From Legionella parisiensis (GTDB taxonomy: Bacteria; Pseudomonadota; Gammaproteobacteria; Legionellales; Legionellaceae), in contig NZ_LNYQ01000006.1 in the NCBI RefSeq assembly GCF_001467945.1, positions 185,491 to 249,490 on the forward strand: 64,000 bases of DNA, given 5' to 3'. Positions 56,401 to 64,000 of this stretch are shown here, piece by piece. The notes under the pieces were generated by a model. The model was not told the origin of the DNA and searched no databases. It saw only the letters and a list, made by a program, of their open reading frames with translations. The stretch's first letter is position 1; every line of letters starts with the position of its first letter. The translations under genes and the position numbers were made by a program.

Positions 56401-59400
56401 TTTTTTTAGTCGCAGCTAACTTTAAGATATCCTCTATTAATAGGTTGATTTCTTCAGAATAAATACCATCTGCATCCACACCATAATACTCTGGTGGAAG
56501 ATCTTCAAACAGAGTATCGATTAACGAATAACCTAAGCCAGCTACAAAATCCTCTAGATTTCCTTTTTGGGGTTGGTCTTCAAGCACCCTCCATATAAAT
56601 AAAGAAGATAGAGGAATAGTGTGTTCTCGTTTTTCTTGGAATAAGTTATCCAAAGTTAAGAGTATCTGAGGAGTAGCTATTTCATCCTGATTTGTAAGAG
56701 CAAATAAGGTCTTATAATTAGCAAATCGATTTTTTAAATCGTTCCACTCTTTCGGGCTAACTACACCAGTGGCAAATAGTTCACTTAATTCTTCATAGAT
56801 CAAACGCATTTTTTCAGTTATATGAGCTGTCTCCACTGCAAAATGGTCATAACCTAAAGCAAACAGTTTCTCTAGGGTTTTGATCTGTTGTTTTAATTCA
56901 GGAGCAAGCACCTCAAAATTATCTTGACCTTTTGCTTTTTCGAGTAGATCTACTTTTTCGAGTAGTTCAATGCGCTGCTTACACTTATAGTATTTTTTTT
57001 GTAACGCTTTAAAGTCCGCTTTTGTGAATGTCTCCGGATTGTGCTGCATTAGTGCATTAAATATTTCAGGAACTACTTCTACAATATTTGCGCGTCCTTC
57101 AACGATGCAGGGTGCTTTGTCTTCTTCGGATATTTTTTCCCAGTTTTCTAAATAGCTATCTTGTAAGCGAGACACGAAAGAAAAGGTGTATTTATCTAGA
57201 GTCTCTTGTTCTATTTGGGCCTCTTCATGGGTAATTTCCCCACTTTTCTCTCTGCTTGAGATCTCGTCTGACAGTCTAAGTTCAAGTGTAGACAACTTAT
57301 CAAGAGTCTCGAGGTAGCCTCCATGTCGTGCTTGTAAATCAAAAAACATCTCCAGCTCATCGAGGTTTCTCCGTTCTGCAAATGCATGCAGTAAAAAATC
57401 GGTAGAGTTCTTAATCGACTCGAATAATGCCAATGAATGCTCAGTAACAATTGGATTTTTACAAACCTCTTCAACCCACACAGGTAATTCCTCTGGAGCA
57501 AGCGAACTTAATTCTTGATATTTTTCCATTAATTGAAGCAGTGCTGCATGATCTGTCTCAGCCACTATTTGCTTTGGTATATCAATTTGCTGCAGAAGCT
57601 GATCAATTTCTTGCTTTAATAAAGTTCCATAAACAAGATAAAGCTCCAAATTTTCTTCTTCCTCTTCAAGAGGGATTTCAGAGTCATTATTTTCCTGAAT
57701 TAAGTATCCGTCTTTTTCAATATAGTCTTCCTGTAGGTCAGTTTCTATAAAATATTCTGGTTTACCACGCGGCGTTTTTTCAGCTCTCATCTGAGCGAGC
57801 CGCTCTTCAGAATTCAGTTGACCATATTTAGGATTCAAAGAAGCCAAAAGGTAGGCAATTTGAGCACTACGCCCTTTTCCTTTTCGACAATGTGCATGGA
57901 TATTTTGTTCTGGAGGAGTTGATTGACCGATTTTTTTGACATAGGATAATTCTTGCGGAGTTAACTCCAGGGGTTGTTTATCCCGAAGAGGGAAATGGTG
58001 CACTTGAATCGGCGCACTTCCATTGATGCTGATTTCATAAGTTATAAATCGTCCTACTTTTTTAATTGGACGTGAAGTAATATGAATATCTTCAAGTTCA
58101 GGAATATCAGGAAGAGTCACTCGTCCATTGGCATCGGGGATGAAATAATTAATGAAATCATTTAAAGCCTCATCTGTTCTTATTTCTCTTTTACCGGAAT
58201 CTTCTTGAGGATAATAAGGAAACACTCGACCTACAGCAAATACATGAGCCACATTATTTGTTAGCAAATTCGTTAAATATCTTGCGATATCATGTTCCGC
58301 TTCATAAAGTTCAGGATTTGTTTCAGGGGTAAGTGATCTGGCGGCGCTAGGTCCTGGGGACATGGAAACATTGGCATCTTTGAATTTTAAATAACCCATG
58401 CCTATCATTTGCCGAGTTGGTCCTGTTAACTCCATACCTAAGGGATTTGCAAGTCGAAACATAGTCGGTGGTAAAAAATCCGCGAAACACTGTTTCGCCA
58501 ATCCTTTACTTGGCTGATTCGAGTTTATATGCTGATCATGGCTCAGATCATTGATTACAGAGCGAATGGCAGATTCAAAAATGATCATTTCTCTTAACGA
58601 GAGATGCTTGAACCCATAAGATTCGAGTCGTGTTTTAATTTGATGTTCAGCAAATGTTATCTGGTATCGTGCGGCAATATCTTTATTTATAGAGCCGTCT
58701 GCATTAAAAACCCCATAAGCGTCCAGTTCACGTAAAGATGCAGATTTAGATTTTCCAAAGGTATCTTTTATTTTTGCAACATTTCCTTCAAGAACAGCTT
58801 TATCCATCTTATTAGGATCTGACAAGAGCTGACCTAATCGAATCAGAAACTTACGTTTTTCATCTTCTGAAAACTCAACCTCCTCTTCAATCTCTTCTTC
58901 TTCACCGTGTATTATTGGTTTAGATTTGGCTAGTGTCGCGGATAGATCTCTACTTGCATAACGTAAAGAGTCTTCTTTATTGCCACGGCTATCCAATACA
59001 GCAATAAAATCTTGATTGTAGGCTGACCTTGGGGCGCCAAGCTCTTTCATTTTTTTATGGCTATAAGCACAGGTAAAGTCTCCGCAAGCATACATATCTT
59101 TTTGTGGATGAATAGGCCCTGCGGTTTTAATCGTTACTTGACTCGCATCGATTCCACAATGTTTTAATAACTCTAAAGTCATTTCCTCGATTGCACTTGC
59201 ACCTCCTGGGCCATAGGGGTCAAATAATTCAACCTGATATTTACCTTTGCCGCCCACGGGTTTTGTTAAATAAATACCTCGCCAATGACCAGGTCCTACT
59301 GGAATAAAAATATGGTCAAAACGTTTATTTTTAAGGGCTAAGTCCAAGCCTTCTCGCGCTGCTCCAACAGAGCCTGGGTCAAAGCGGTTTATTGGACCCA

Positions 59401-59803
59401 ATACTTCGATATTCCCATGGGATTGGGGCATTAACAAGGCCATATCGTGGTCTTGTAATTGATCTTTCAGGCTACGCTGATGAATATATTTTAGATCAAA
59501 ACGACCCACAGCGCGGTGTTTACGCCTATTTTCATGGGTTTCACGATCGTTTTGCTCGATGACCATAGAATAAATTGATGCAGCAACCTTTTGAAGGGAA
59601 GACTCATCAAAAGGTTTGTCGAGCTGTTTGCCAACAAGCTTAATAACCTCATCACTTTGAAAACCTAAAGGCACATCATAAGTAGCTGCTAATTTATTGA
59701 TGGCATCAAGAAGAGTGTTACTTTGAACGGTTAATTTCTTTTTGTAACGTTTAATGAAATTTTCTAGGCTTCTATTTCGATATTCTTCACTTAATGCCAT
59801 CAC
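53420..59803 (-). CDS. giant Ulp1/SidE-like protease, CX5R phosphatase and HAD-like protein
   Basis: 2127 residues, no signal peptide. Part 1 (about 110-290): clan CE cysteine protease set with His173 (GPGHWRGIYL), Asp195 (ELFDPYG), Gln234 and Cys240 (ACGDFTC), as in Ulp1 and the deubiquitinase part of SidE proteins. Part 2 (about 560-660): tyrosine-phosphatase P-loop HCRKGKGRS with Cys639 and Arg645, preceded by VHHFPLRDKQPLEL (Asp608 a possible general acid). Part 3 (about 1300-1660): a HAD-like strand VFNIDAVL with Asn1307-x-Asp1309, split by a coiled coil, then VFFDSHQKTINLI. The first HAD Asp is Asn, so part 3 may be inactive. The rest is helical. An effector acting on ubiquitin-like and phosphoprotein targets is the best guess. 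Confidence 0.85.
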   Translation of the reverse strand: MMALSEEYRNRSLENFIKRYKKKLTVQSNTLLDAINKLAATYDVPLGFQSDEVIKLVGKQLDKPFDESSLQKVAASIYSMVIEQNDRETHENRRKHRAVGRFDLKYIHQRSLKDQLQDHDMALLMPQSHGNIEVLGPINRFDPGSVGAAREGLDLALKNKRFDHIFIPVGPGHWRGIYLTKPVGGKGKYQVELFDPYGPGGASAIEEMTLELLKHCGIDASQVTIKTAGPIHPQKDMYACGDFTCAYSHKKMKELGAPRSAYNQDFIAVLDSRGNKEDSLRYASRDLSATLAKSKPIIHGEEEEIEEEVEFSEDEKRKFLIRLGQLLSDPNKMDKAVLEGNVAKIKDTFGKSKSASLRELDAYGVFNADGSINKDIAARYQITFAEHQIKTRLESYGFKHLSLREMIIFESAIRSVINDLSHDQHINSNQPSKGLAKQCFADFLPPTMFRLANPLGMELTGPTRQMIGMGYLKFKDANVSMSPGPSAARSLTPETNPELYEAEHDIARYLTNLLTNNVAHVFAVGRVFPYYPQEDSGKREIRTDEALNDFINYFIPDANGRVTLPDIPELEDIHITSRPIKKVGRFITYEISINGSAPIQVHHFPLRDKQPLELTPQELSYVKKIGQSTPPEQNIHAHCRKGKGRSAQIAYLLASLNPKYGQLNSEERLAQMRAEKTPRGKPEYFIETDLQEDYIEKDGYLIQENNDSEIPLEEEEENLELYLVYGTLLKQEIDQLLQQIDIPKQIVAETDHAALLQLMEKYQELSSLAPEELPVWVEEVCKNPIVTEHSLALFESIKNSTDFLLHAFAERRNLDELEMFFDLQARHGGYLETLDKLSTLELRLSDEISSREKSGEITHEEAQIEQETLDKYTFSFVSRLQDSYLENWEKISEEDKAPCIVEGRANIVEVVPEIFNALMQHNPETFTKADFKALQKKYYKCKQRIELLEKVDLLEKAKGQDNFEVLAPELKQQIKTLEKLFALGYDHFAVETAHITEKMRLIYEELSELFATGVVSPKEWNDLKNRFANYKTLFALTNQDEIATPQILLTLDNLFQEKREHTIPLSSLFIWRVLEDQPQKGNLEDFVAGLGYSLIDTLFEDLPPEYYGVDADGIYSEEINLLIEDILKLAATKKTDEKKGAFKLTDKRPPLPTPEEYEEAKREVIELIEQRLPYLITSTHFKVRIENLAKDFSHLGDLQLSSPEWENLKKRFAELKLEYQSHPKSELIEQLLGEMELRFNEVVEPVEEDTLIKQHRESMENVLRIKAIRSAAAREVQDEIPFFESRIEQKIPKLIGYPKLPKLIVFNIDAVLAELNNGEMIQAQELINVLNYAKKYGMEVALACSHMPSSDNGEQSTFAQLRVIIEKNTKIDISHMVLSLDTIPLHHEKATTSRYFQRKIAQLTEQINLLKSQLPTEEELEELKRQFPEERERDELEKATKKLQSKKEQLEETILKLQAELDSLPVKSAKLTSDTFLHLDAIRHHYALTKPSNDINYYQMVEGGILADFKTPELFGGVARGERWDNLFQLAEVIMGADYPQVSPTQPSTARPSLQAILKDLIINADNPRLLQKKYGSLARLEDAIQQIQEHKEYLHSHIPQIEAFYQSRLAYRKKIYEAEIYKKAVLNEEDVVFFDSHQKTINLIHQQSNYRAIKVNNGEEKPFRHIVDLHHEMGVYNGLIAYLKGDEEHAPKHYGPGRINKTLGTYLTTIPDFTLYEFQDSPIVLHLEMSAILDKLPELSAEEEVQQRYKDQFFEAAIERFKQLSEASKIDLVKTYYRDKHQALNDIKEELKKLISSSTPQLGDKLTELQTQVDTILEMDKKFSQHISPTFLGAEAKLLRAMITEGLDSESLDHLEVDADKVKLKADHDISRSQFYIESIMEDPDTYLRGLHPALEELDVFDKAFITEQYTHYIEKHLKKIIQGDYSSLQAVLDVVQQDVTLRDPEKNDALIKNHLQLIAAKRLCEKLLPIIPYQTRVDELTKEPQTDYFEQVSELSGKITNYIDQIESSDEYRAKLFLDKADKYLRTRNWDVGFQWNKHTIFIGGKEKKIPATVAQQLEVIEQARTDANYSYLEAKKAFLEIGKQKEITWRSSKVARNYYSLFKKPDDTTLEKDLDTKFSPTSKT

Positions 59804-59960
59804 TATTCCTCAAGTATGTCATTACTTTGTTAAAAAAAATGCTCGAACTCTCTTGCTCTCAACAATTCGCCAACGGATTTATTGTGTTTTTGTGGCACAG
59901 AGCTCCTTATCATTAAGTTTATCTCACGAACATTAAGGAAATATGAGCAATTCGTTAAGG

Positions 59961-59996
59961 AAAATGTCATTAGATACGGATTAATAATGACATTTT
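59961..59996 (+). other. hairpin upstream of the omptin gene
   Basis: AAAATGTCATTA and TAATGACATTTT are exact reverse complements around a 12-base loop, ending in TTTTT on the + strand. It could be a terminator of some transcript from the left or an operator. No gene is seen in 59804-60148. Confidence 0.4.
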
Positions 59997-60060
59997 TCCC
60001 ATCAACACTATTAAGTGTACGACTACTGCCTCTTATGATCAATATTTTTAAATGTTGTTC

Positions 60061-60089
60061 TTGACAAGGGCATCATGAGTCACAATAAT
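60061..60089 (+). promoter_or_regulatory. promoter of the omptin gene
   Basis: TTGACA (60061-60066), a 17-base spacer and AATAAT (60084-60089); transcription would start near 60096, about 50 bases before the ATG. Confidence 0.65.
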
Positions 60090-60148
60090 CCGATTGATTT
60101 TGAAGTCACTTCGCTGCAAGGACTGCGGGCTCTAACTAGGAAAAGAAT

Positions 60149-61075
60149 ATGAAGAATAAAATAGTTATGTTGGCTCTAACCTCTTTATCTTTTACTTGCA
60201 CCCTTGATGCTTATGCTGTTGATTACCGTTTGAATGGCTTGTCGTTGAGTACTTCTCTAGGGGTCCTATCAGGTAAGGCTCATGAATATGTTTATAACCA
60301 AAAGACAGATACTAAGCTAAGCCAGCTCAATTGGCGTATAAAAAATGCTGCAATAATAAACGGGGAATTAAATTATGATGTCCTGACCTGGCTTAGTATT
60401 AATGGTAGGGGTTGGATCACCTTGGCGAAAAACAAGGCTGCTATGGATGATTATGATTGGCTCAATCCCTATCAAGAAACCTGGACTGACTGGTCACATC
60501 ATGAAAATACACATCTTAATTATGCCAATGAATTGGATCTGAATTTTAAAGCTTGGCTGATGCAAAATGAAAATTACAAGCTAGGTCTGGCAGCAGGTTA
60601 CCAATGGAGTTCCTTTAGCTGGCGAGCAAGTGGTGGTTGTTACCAATATAACAGCGGCACGGATATGGGTTGCTTTCCTGATAATCAACTTGGAATTGGA
60701 TACCAACAAAAATTCAGAACTCCTTATGTTGGTTTAGCAGGGAAATATTTCATCAATAATTTTGAATTCATTGCTCTTTTAAAATACAGTGGATGGGTTT
60801 CAGCACGAGATCATGATGAACATTATGCTCGCAACTTAACGTTTAAAGAATATGGGAGCAACTCTAGATATTATGCTGCGACAATTAATTCTGGCTATCA
60901 TGTAACACGTAATGCAAAAATTTTTGTTGAAGCGTCTTACAATCATTATTCTAATGGTCGTGCTGATACCGAAGTAATCGACAACGATACCGGTGAGCAT
61001 TTCTATGAGAACGACTCAGCTGGTTTATCTAACAAAAACTACAGCGTCGCGCTTGGCCTGCAGTACCTTTTTTAG
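60149..61075 (+). CDS. omptin-family outer membrane protease
   Basis: 308 residues with a signal peptide (cleaved near AYA-VDY) and a final Phe after QYL, as in beta-barrel outer membrane proteins. The catalytic omptin residues are present: DYDW with Asp101 and Asp103, and RDHDEHY with Asp223 and His225. Omptins cut proteins between basic residues and need rough LPS for activity; relatives include OmpT, Pla and the Legionella plasminogen activator. AGGAAAAGAAT precedes the ATG. Followed by a terminator at 61112. Confidence 0.93.
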   Translation: MKNKIVMLALTSLSFTCTLDAYAVDYRLNGLSLSTSLGVLSGKAHEYVYNQKTDTKLSQLNWRIKNAAIINGELNYDVLTWLSINGRGWITLAKNKAAMDDYDWLNPYQETWTDWSHHENTHLNYANELDLNFKAWLMQNENYKLGLAAGYQWSSFSWRASGGCYQYNSGTDMGCFPDNQLGIGYQQKFRTPYVGLAGKYFINNFEFIALLKYSGWVSARDHDEHYARNLTFKEYGSNSRYYAATINSGYHVTRNAKIFVEASYNHYSNGRADTEVIDNDTGEHFYENDSAGLSNKNYSVALGLQYLF

Positions 61076-61111
61076 AATGAGGGGAACACCCCTGTACTTG
61101 CTGAGGAGGGT

Positions 61112-61141
61112 AGCCCTGGTCGCTTGCAAGCGGGGCTTTTT
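61112..61141 (+). terminator. rho-independent terminator of the omptin gene
   Basis: AGCCC...CGCTTG/CAAGCG...GGGCT followed by TTTTT, with a smaller AGGGG-AACA-CCCCT hairpin just before it at about 61079-61091. Confidence 0.7.
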
Positions 61142-61199
61142 CGACAAAGGAGTTGAGCATTGACCTATATCCGTCAAGCGAAGCAACAAGTGGATGTTG

Positions 61200-61284
61200 G
61201 GCATTCTTGCGAAGGCAGGAATCCATCCCTGATGCAGCTGACTGCCAATGTAAAAATGGATCCTCGCCTGCACGGGGATGGCAG
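61200..61284. repeat. dispersed palindromic repeat, copy 2
   Basis: gcattcttgcgaaggcagg and aatccatcc on the left, atggatcctcgcctgcacgg and ggatggcag on the right: an imperfect inverted repeat. It is clearly a diverged copy of the element at 7958-8040. Confidence 0.65.
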
Positions 61285-61323
61285 TCACTCTACTTGCTTT
61301 TCTTTACGCACTGCGACCGGCAC

Positions 61324-61677
61324 TTAGTTTGCTCCCCTATTAGAGAACATGCTGGTTACTTCATCGTGTATTGCGCCGCCGCCATTGATAATATTTCTTA
61401 GGGTATTATCCACTTCACCAATATTTTCGTTGGGTGAGTTTTTGGTAAAAAACATTCCTGAGAAATAAGTTCTCCCCTGATTGAGCAGATTGGAGCCCGG
61501 CCTTCTTTTTTTCCCTATGTCATGGAGTTGCGAAATTAACAATCCGTTTATTATCAAACCTGCTGCTAAAGCAAAATGGGTGTCAATTAAGAGCAGAGGG
61601 GATAGCAGCAAATTTACAACTCCCAAAACCTGTAAGGTTTTTTGCATTTTTACTTCAGGAGTATCGTTTCTAGGCAT
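61324..61677 (-). CDS. small membrane hypothetical protein
   Basis: 117 residues from the ATG at 61677, where AAGGAG lies seven bases upstream; the frame to 61731 has no ribosome binding site. Two hydrophobic segments (LQVLGVVNLLLSPLLLI and THFALAAGLIINGLLI) are followed by a polar tail with PNENIGEVDNTLRNIINGGG. No family recognised. Confidence 0.6.
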   Translation of the reverse strand: MPRNDTPEVKMQKTLQVLGVVNLLLSPLLLIDTHFALAAGLIINGLLISQLHDIGKKRRPGSNLLNQGRTYFSGMFFTKNSPNENIGEVDNTLRNIINGGGAIHDEVTSMFSNRGAN

Positions 61678-61840
61678 AGTAAAGCTCCTTATTATTTGTG
61701 AAAGACTAGGTGGGAAAATAGAGGAATTCAACCAAGCATATGCCCGATTATAACACAGAGTGCTAAGGTGGCAACTGATTGATATTAATATTGTTTTTCT
61801 ATTTCCGCTTATTTTTCCTGCCTCTAATTTCGTCCCGTAA

Positions 61841-61868
61841 TTGACTTCAAAACAAAATATTTTATACT
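61841..61868 (+). promoter_or_regulatory. promoter of the P450-terpene synthase unit
   Basis: TTGACT (61841-61846), a 16-base spacer and TATACT (61863-61868). Transcription would start about 45 bases before the P450 ATG. Confidence 0.6.
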
Positions 61869-61918
61869 AAAAAGTCTCATGCTGTACCATGAATTATCTA
61901 AGTTCAGGAAGAACGCCG

Positions 61919-63178
61919 ATGCTTTTCCACCGGTTACCTTTAAAGTCTTTGTCTTATTTTCACAAAGCCCCCATCCCTTTTATGGCTCAAGCCGCTCACT
62001 GCCATGGGGATATAGCTGGTTTCCATTGCCTGTATCAGCGTTTATGGGTAATTCGCCAGCCTGATTTGGCTGATTCCCTAGTGAAACATAGCGATTTTGC
62101 CAAGTCTTCTCTTGTTTTTAAACAGTTAGTCCCTATTACTGGCCGCCAAGGTTTGGTTCAGTTAAATGATAATGATTGGAAACATAGAGTGCCTGCAATT
62201 AAGCCACAGTTTTCTATTCAAGGCCTGAATGAATCATTACCTTTGATAACTACTAATATTGATAATGCATTGCAACAGTTTGATAAAGGGCTCATTGATA
62301 TTTACCCCATCATTATGAGATTGACCATGGGCAATATATTAGCCTTGATGGGTATTGAAGAGGTGACGGATACCTCACCAATTATTAATGACATGTTGGT
62401 ATTAAACCATTACTGTGGTCAACGCATGCGGCAATTGCTGCGGTTGCCTTTATTTTTGCCCTTTCCTTCACATCGATTGATTCACAAGAAAACGTTCGAG
62501 TTGAGAACCAAATTAGACTTTATATTACAAACAGCCAGAGTCCGCACTAATTCGCCATTACATCAGCTTCAATTACATTGGTCTAGAAGGGAATGCATAG
62601 ACCACTTGAGCACGTTTTTATTTGCAGGTTTTGAAACGACAGCAAGTTCCATTACTACAGCTCTGCGTTATCTGGCTAACAATCCAGCCTGGCAACAGGC
62701 CATACTAGAAGAAAGCACCAACAGTGCACAGTTATCAGTGCATTCAATGAAGCAATGGTCTTGGACTCAAGCGCTTTATTGTGAAACACTTCGTTTGTAT
62801 CCTCCGGCATATATGCTGGTGCGCCAGCCAACTGCCGATGTTAGTTTATACAATCTGAATTTCCGGTCCAATGATCTAGTGATCATCAATGTTCATGGTA
62901 TGCACCGACATGAAAAATACTGGCCGGATCCAAAGTTATTTGATATCAGGCGCCATCTGAATAGTTCTCCATTTGCAAATAAAGCATTCATGCCATTTGG
63001 TTTGGGTAAGCGTATTTGCACCGGGCATCAGTTGGCCATGACTGAAAGCATGATGATTTTATCTGCAATATGTCGACATTTTCGCTTATCAACACCAAGT
63101 ATTATCAAACCAATAATGAATGCTGAAATTACTCTACATCCAAGGAGCCATATATGGTTAAATTGCCAGCCACGCTAA
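61919..63178 (+). CDS. cytochrome P450
   Basis: About 419 residues, soluble bacterial type. The I-helix oxygen motif is AGFETTAS, the K-helix ExxR is ETLR, and the heme loop is FGLGKRICTGHQ with Cys367. It uses O2 and electrons from partner redox proteins (none encoded nearby in the window) to oxidise an organic substrate. AGGAAG lies eight bases before ATG 61919, which I prefer to 61889. Its 3' end overlaps the terpene synthase gene by 25 bases, so its probable substrate is the terpene made by that enzyme. Confidence 0.93.
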   Translation: MLFHRLPLKSLSYFHKAPIPFMAQAAHCHGDIAGFHCLYQRLWVIRQPDLADSLVKHSDFAKSSLVFKQLVPITGRQGLVQLNDNDWKHRVPAIKPQFSIQGLNESLPLITTNIDNALQQFDKGLIDIYPIIMRLTMGNILALMGIEEVTDTSPIINDMLVLNHYCGQRMRQLLRLPLFLPFPSHRLIHKKTFELRTKLDFILQTARVRTNSPLHQLQLHWSRRECIDHLSTFLFAGFETTASSITTALRYLANNPAWQQAILEESTNSAQLSVHSMKQWSWTQALYCETLRLYPPAYMLVRQPTADVSLYNLNFRSNDLVIINVHGMHRHEKYWPDPKLFDIRRHLNSSPFANKAFMPFGLGKRICTGHQLAMTESMMILSAICRHFRLSTPSIIKPIMNAEITLHPRSHIWLNCQPR

Positions 63179-64000
63179 GCAGTTGGTTAAGTGAGTATCT
63201 GAGACTGGACATGGGACGTGATGAGCGTTTATTTACCCGGTTTTTGTCTTTTGGTTATGAAAAAACTACTTTATCCAGCGTCAGCACTCTTTTTTATGAA
63301 CAATGTCTATTGGCAAAATGGATGCTAGGCTCACTCATAACTTTGACAGATGATTTCACTGATCATCCTTCATTCAAGAGTATGCAATGGGTAACAAGCT
63401 TTATTGCTGCAATCCAAGGTGGTCACCAAGTGGCTCCTCTATCTGCTCATCAGCTGCACGCATTAAACCTGGCATGTCAATTGTACGGATGGTTACAACA
63501 ATCCATTCATAAGATGACACTGCAGCCAAGACTTATTGCTCTCATTGAGTTTGACTTGCAACAGTACTTTCTCAATATGCGTTTTAGTACCTTTCTCAAT
63601 AGTGAGCCTTTATTGATTTGTAAACGAGAGTATTTATGGCATGCGCCTCATAACATGGGCATGGTTATTGCGGGAATGATGGATTTGGCCTGCAGTGATT
63701 ACATTGAGTGGCAGGAAATGGCAGCTATGCGCGAAATTTTTTATTGCTCTCAACGCAGTGGGCATATCTGTAACACATTAACCACCCTGGATAGAGAAAC
63801 AGAAGAAGGGTGCATCAGCAATGAAATTCAACTAAGAAAAATGCATGGGAAGAATGGGAGCGAAGAAAGCATTATTGAACTTCTGCAACAAGAACGAGCT
63901 AATTTGTATCAAAAAATAGCTGAGGAATCTTTAAAAACATTCTCGACCCAAGGCTATGTGCAAGGGCTTCGGCAGCTGCAAACTTTGCATGAAGACATGC
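63154..64000 (+). CDS. class I terpene synthase, cut by the window edge
   Basis: The first 282 residues of an open frame that continues past the right edge. The class I metal motifs are both present at normal distance: DDFTD (Asp66, Asp67, Asp70; the DDxxD motif) and NTLTTLDRE (Asn207, Thr211, Glu215; the NSE/DTE motif). The all-helical character fits. Such enzymes ionise farnesyl or geranyl diphosphate and cyclise the cation. AAGGAG is six bases before the ATG, inside the P450 gene. Typical length is 310-360 residues, so 30-80 residues are missing. The identity of the product cannot be read from sequence. Confidence 0.85.
   Translation, partial: MVKLPATLSSWLSEYLRLDMGRDERLFTRFLSFGYEKTTLSSVSTLFYEQCLLAKWMLGSLITLTDDFTDHPSFKSMQWVTSFIAAIQGGHQVAPLSAHQLHALNLACQLYGWLQQSIHKMTLQPRLIALIEFDLQQYFLNMRFSTFLNSEPLLICKREYLWHAPHNMGMVIAGMMDLACSDYIEWQEMAAMREIFYCSQRSGHICNTLTTLDRETEEGCISNEIQLRKMHGKNGSEESIIELLQQERANLYQKIAEESLKTFSTQGYVQGLRQLQTLHEDM

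Noticed and set aside
55359-57750. Ser/Leu-rich + strand frames inside the 2127-codon gene
   Set aside because: Composition is that expected from the antisense of Glu/Lys-rich helical coding sequence.
1-64000. tRNA, rRNA, CRISPR arrays, intact transposases, prophage genes, toxin-antitoxin pairs
   Set aside because: Looked for while reading both strands; none could be supported.

Overview
The window reads as chromosome of a Legionella species, probably not L. pneumophila itself. The DNA is AT-rich with long AT-rich intergenic gaps. It carries very large multidomain proteins mixing eukaryote-like modules (leucine-rich repeats, ankyrin repeats, a mitochondrial carrier, a tyrosine phosphatase, cysteine proteases), an omptin and a patatin. 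This is typical of genomes with a Dot/Icm type IV secretion system. No tRNA, rRNA, CRISPR array, intact insertion sequence or prophage was seen. Species assignment is inference.

Layout. 1-7 kb: a membrane protein and a 2003-residue protein with leucine-rich repeats, a transglutaminase-like core and two AAA ATPase modules. 7-15.4 kb: NudC, a SnoaL-like secreted protein divergent from a LysR regulator, small unknowns, a MASE3-PAS sensor without output domain, an MFS exporter and a decayed phosphotransferase gene. 15.4-26.6 kb: a divergent P-type ATPase, a CorA-type channel, unknowns, a GST, a CDF metal exporter and a MarR regulator with a textbook operator-promoter. 26.8-30.2 kb: a four-gene aromatic amino acid operon (DAHP synthase, prephenate dehydratase-like, chorismate mutase, aminotransferase). 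A phenylalanine-rich leader peptide and an attenuator precede it. 30.3-39.6 kb: patatin, metallophosphoesterase, Na+/H+ antiporter, an EEP-fold protein, LysR plus VOC protein, and a guanidine-II riboswitch controlling a Gdx/SugE exporter.

39.6-59.8 kb looks like an effector-rich block. It holds an esterase fused to a kinase-like region, an LncP-like mitochondrial carrier, several unknown proteins, a papain-like protease with ankyrin repeats, and a 2127-residue protein combining an Ulp1/SidE-type cysteine protease, a CX5R phosphatase and a split HAD-like fold. A GFA enzyme and an ArnT-like glycosyltransferase sit among them. 59.8-64 kb: an omptin, a small membrane protein, and a cytochrome P450 translationally overlapping a class I terpene synthase that runs off the right edge, a probable small terpenoid pathway.

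The clearest regulatory discoveries are the phenylalanine attenuator and the guanidine-II riboswitch, both read directly from sequence. The clearest candidate new protein systems are the two giant multidomain proteins and the P450-terpene synthase pair. Start codons were moved from the longest open frame where a ribosome binding site supported an internal start.
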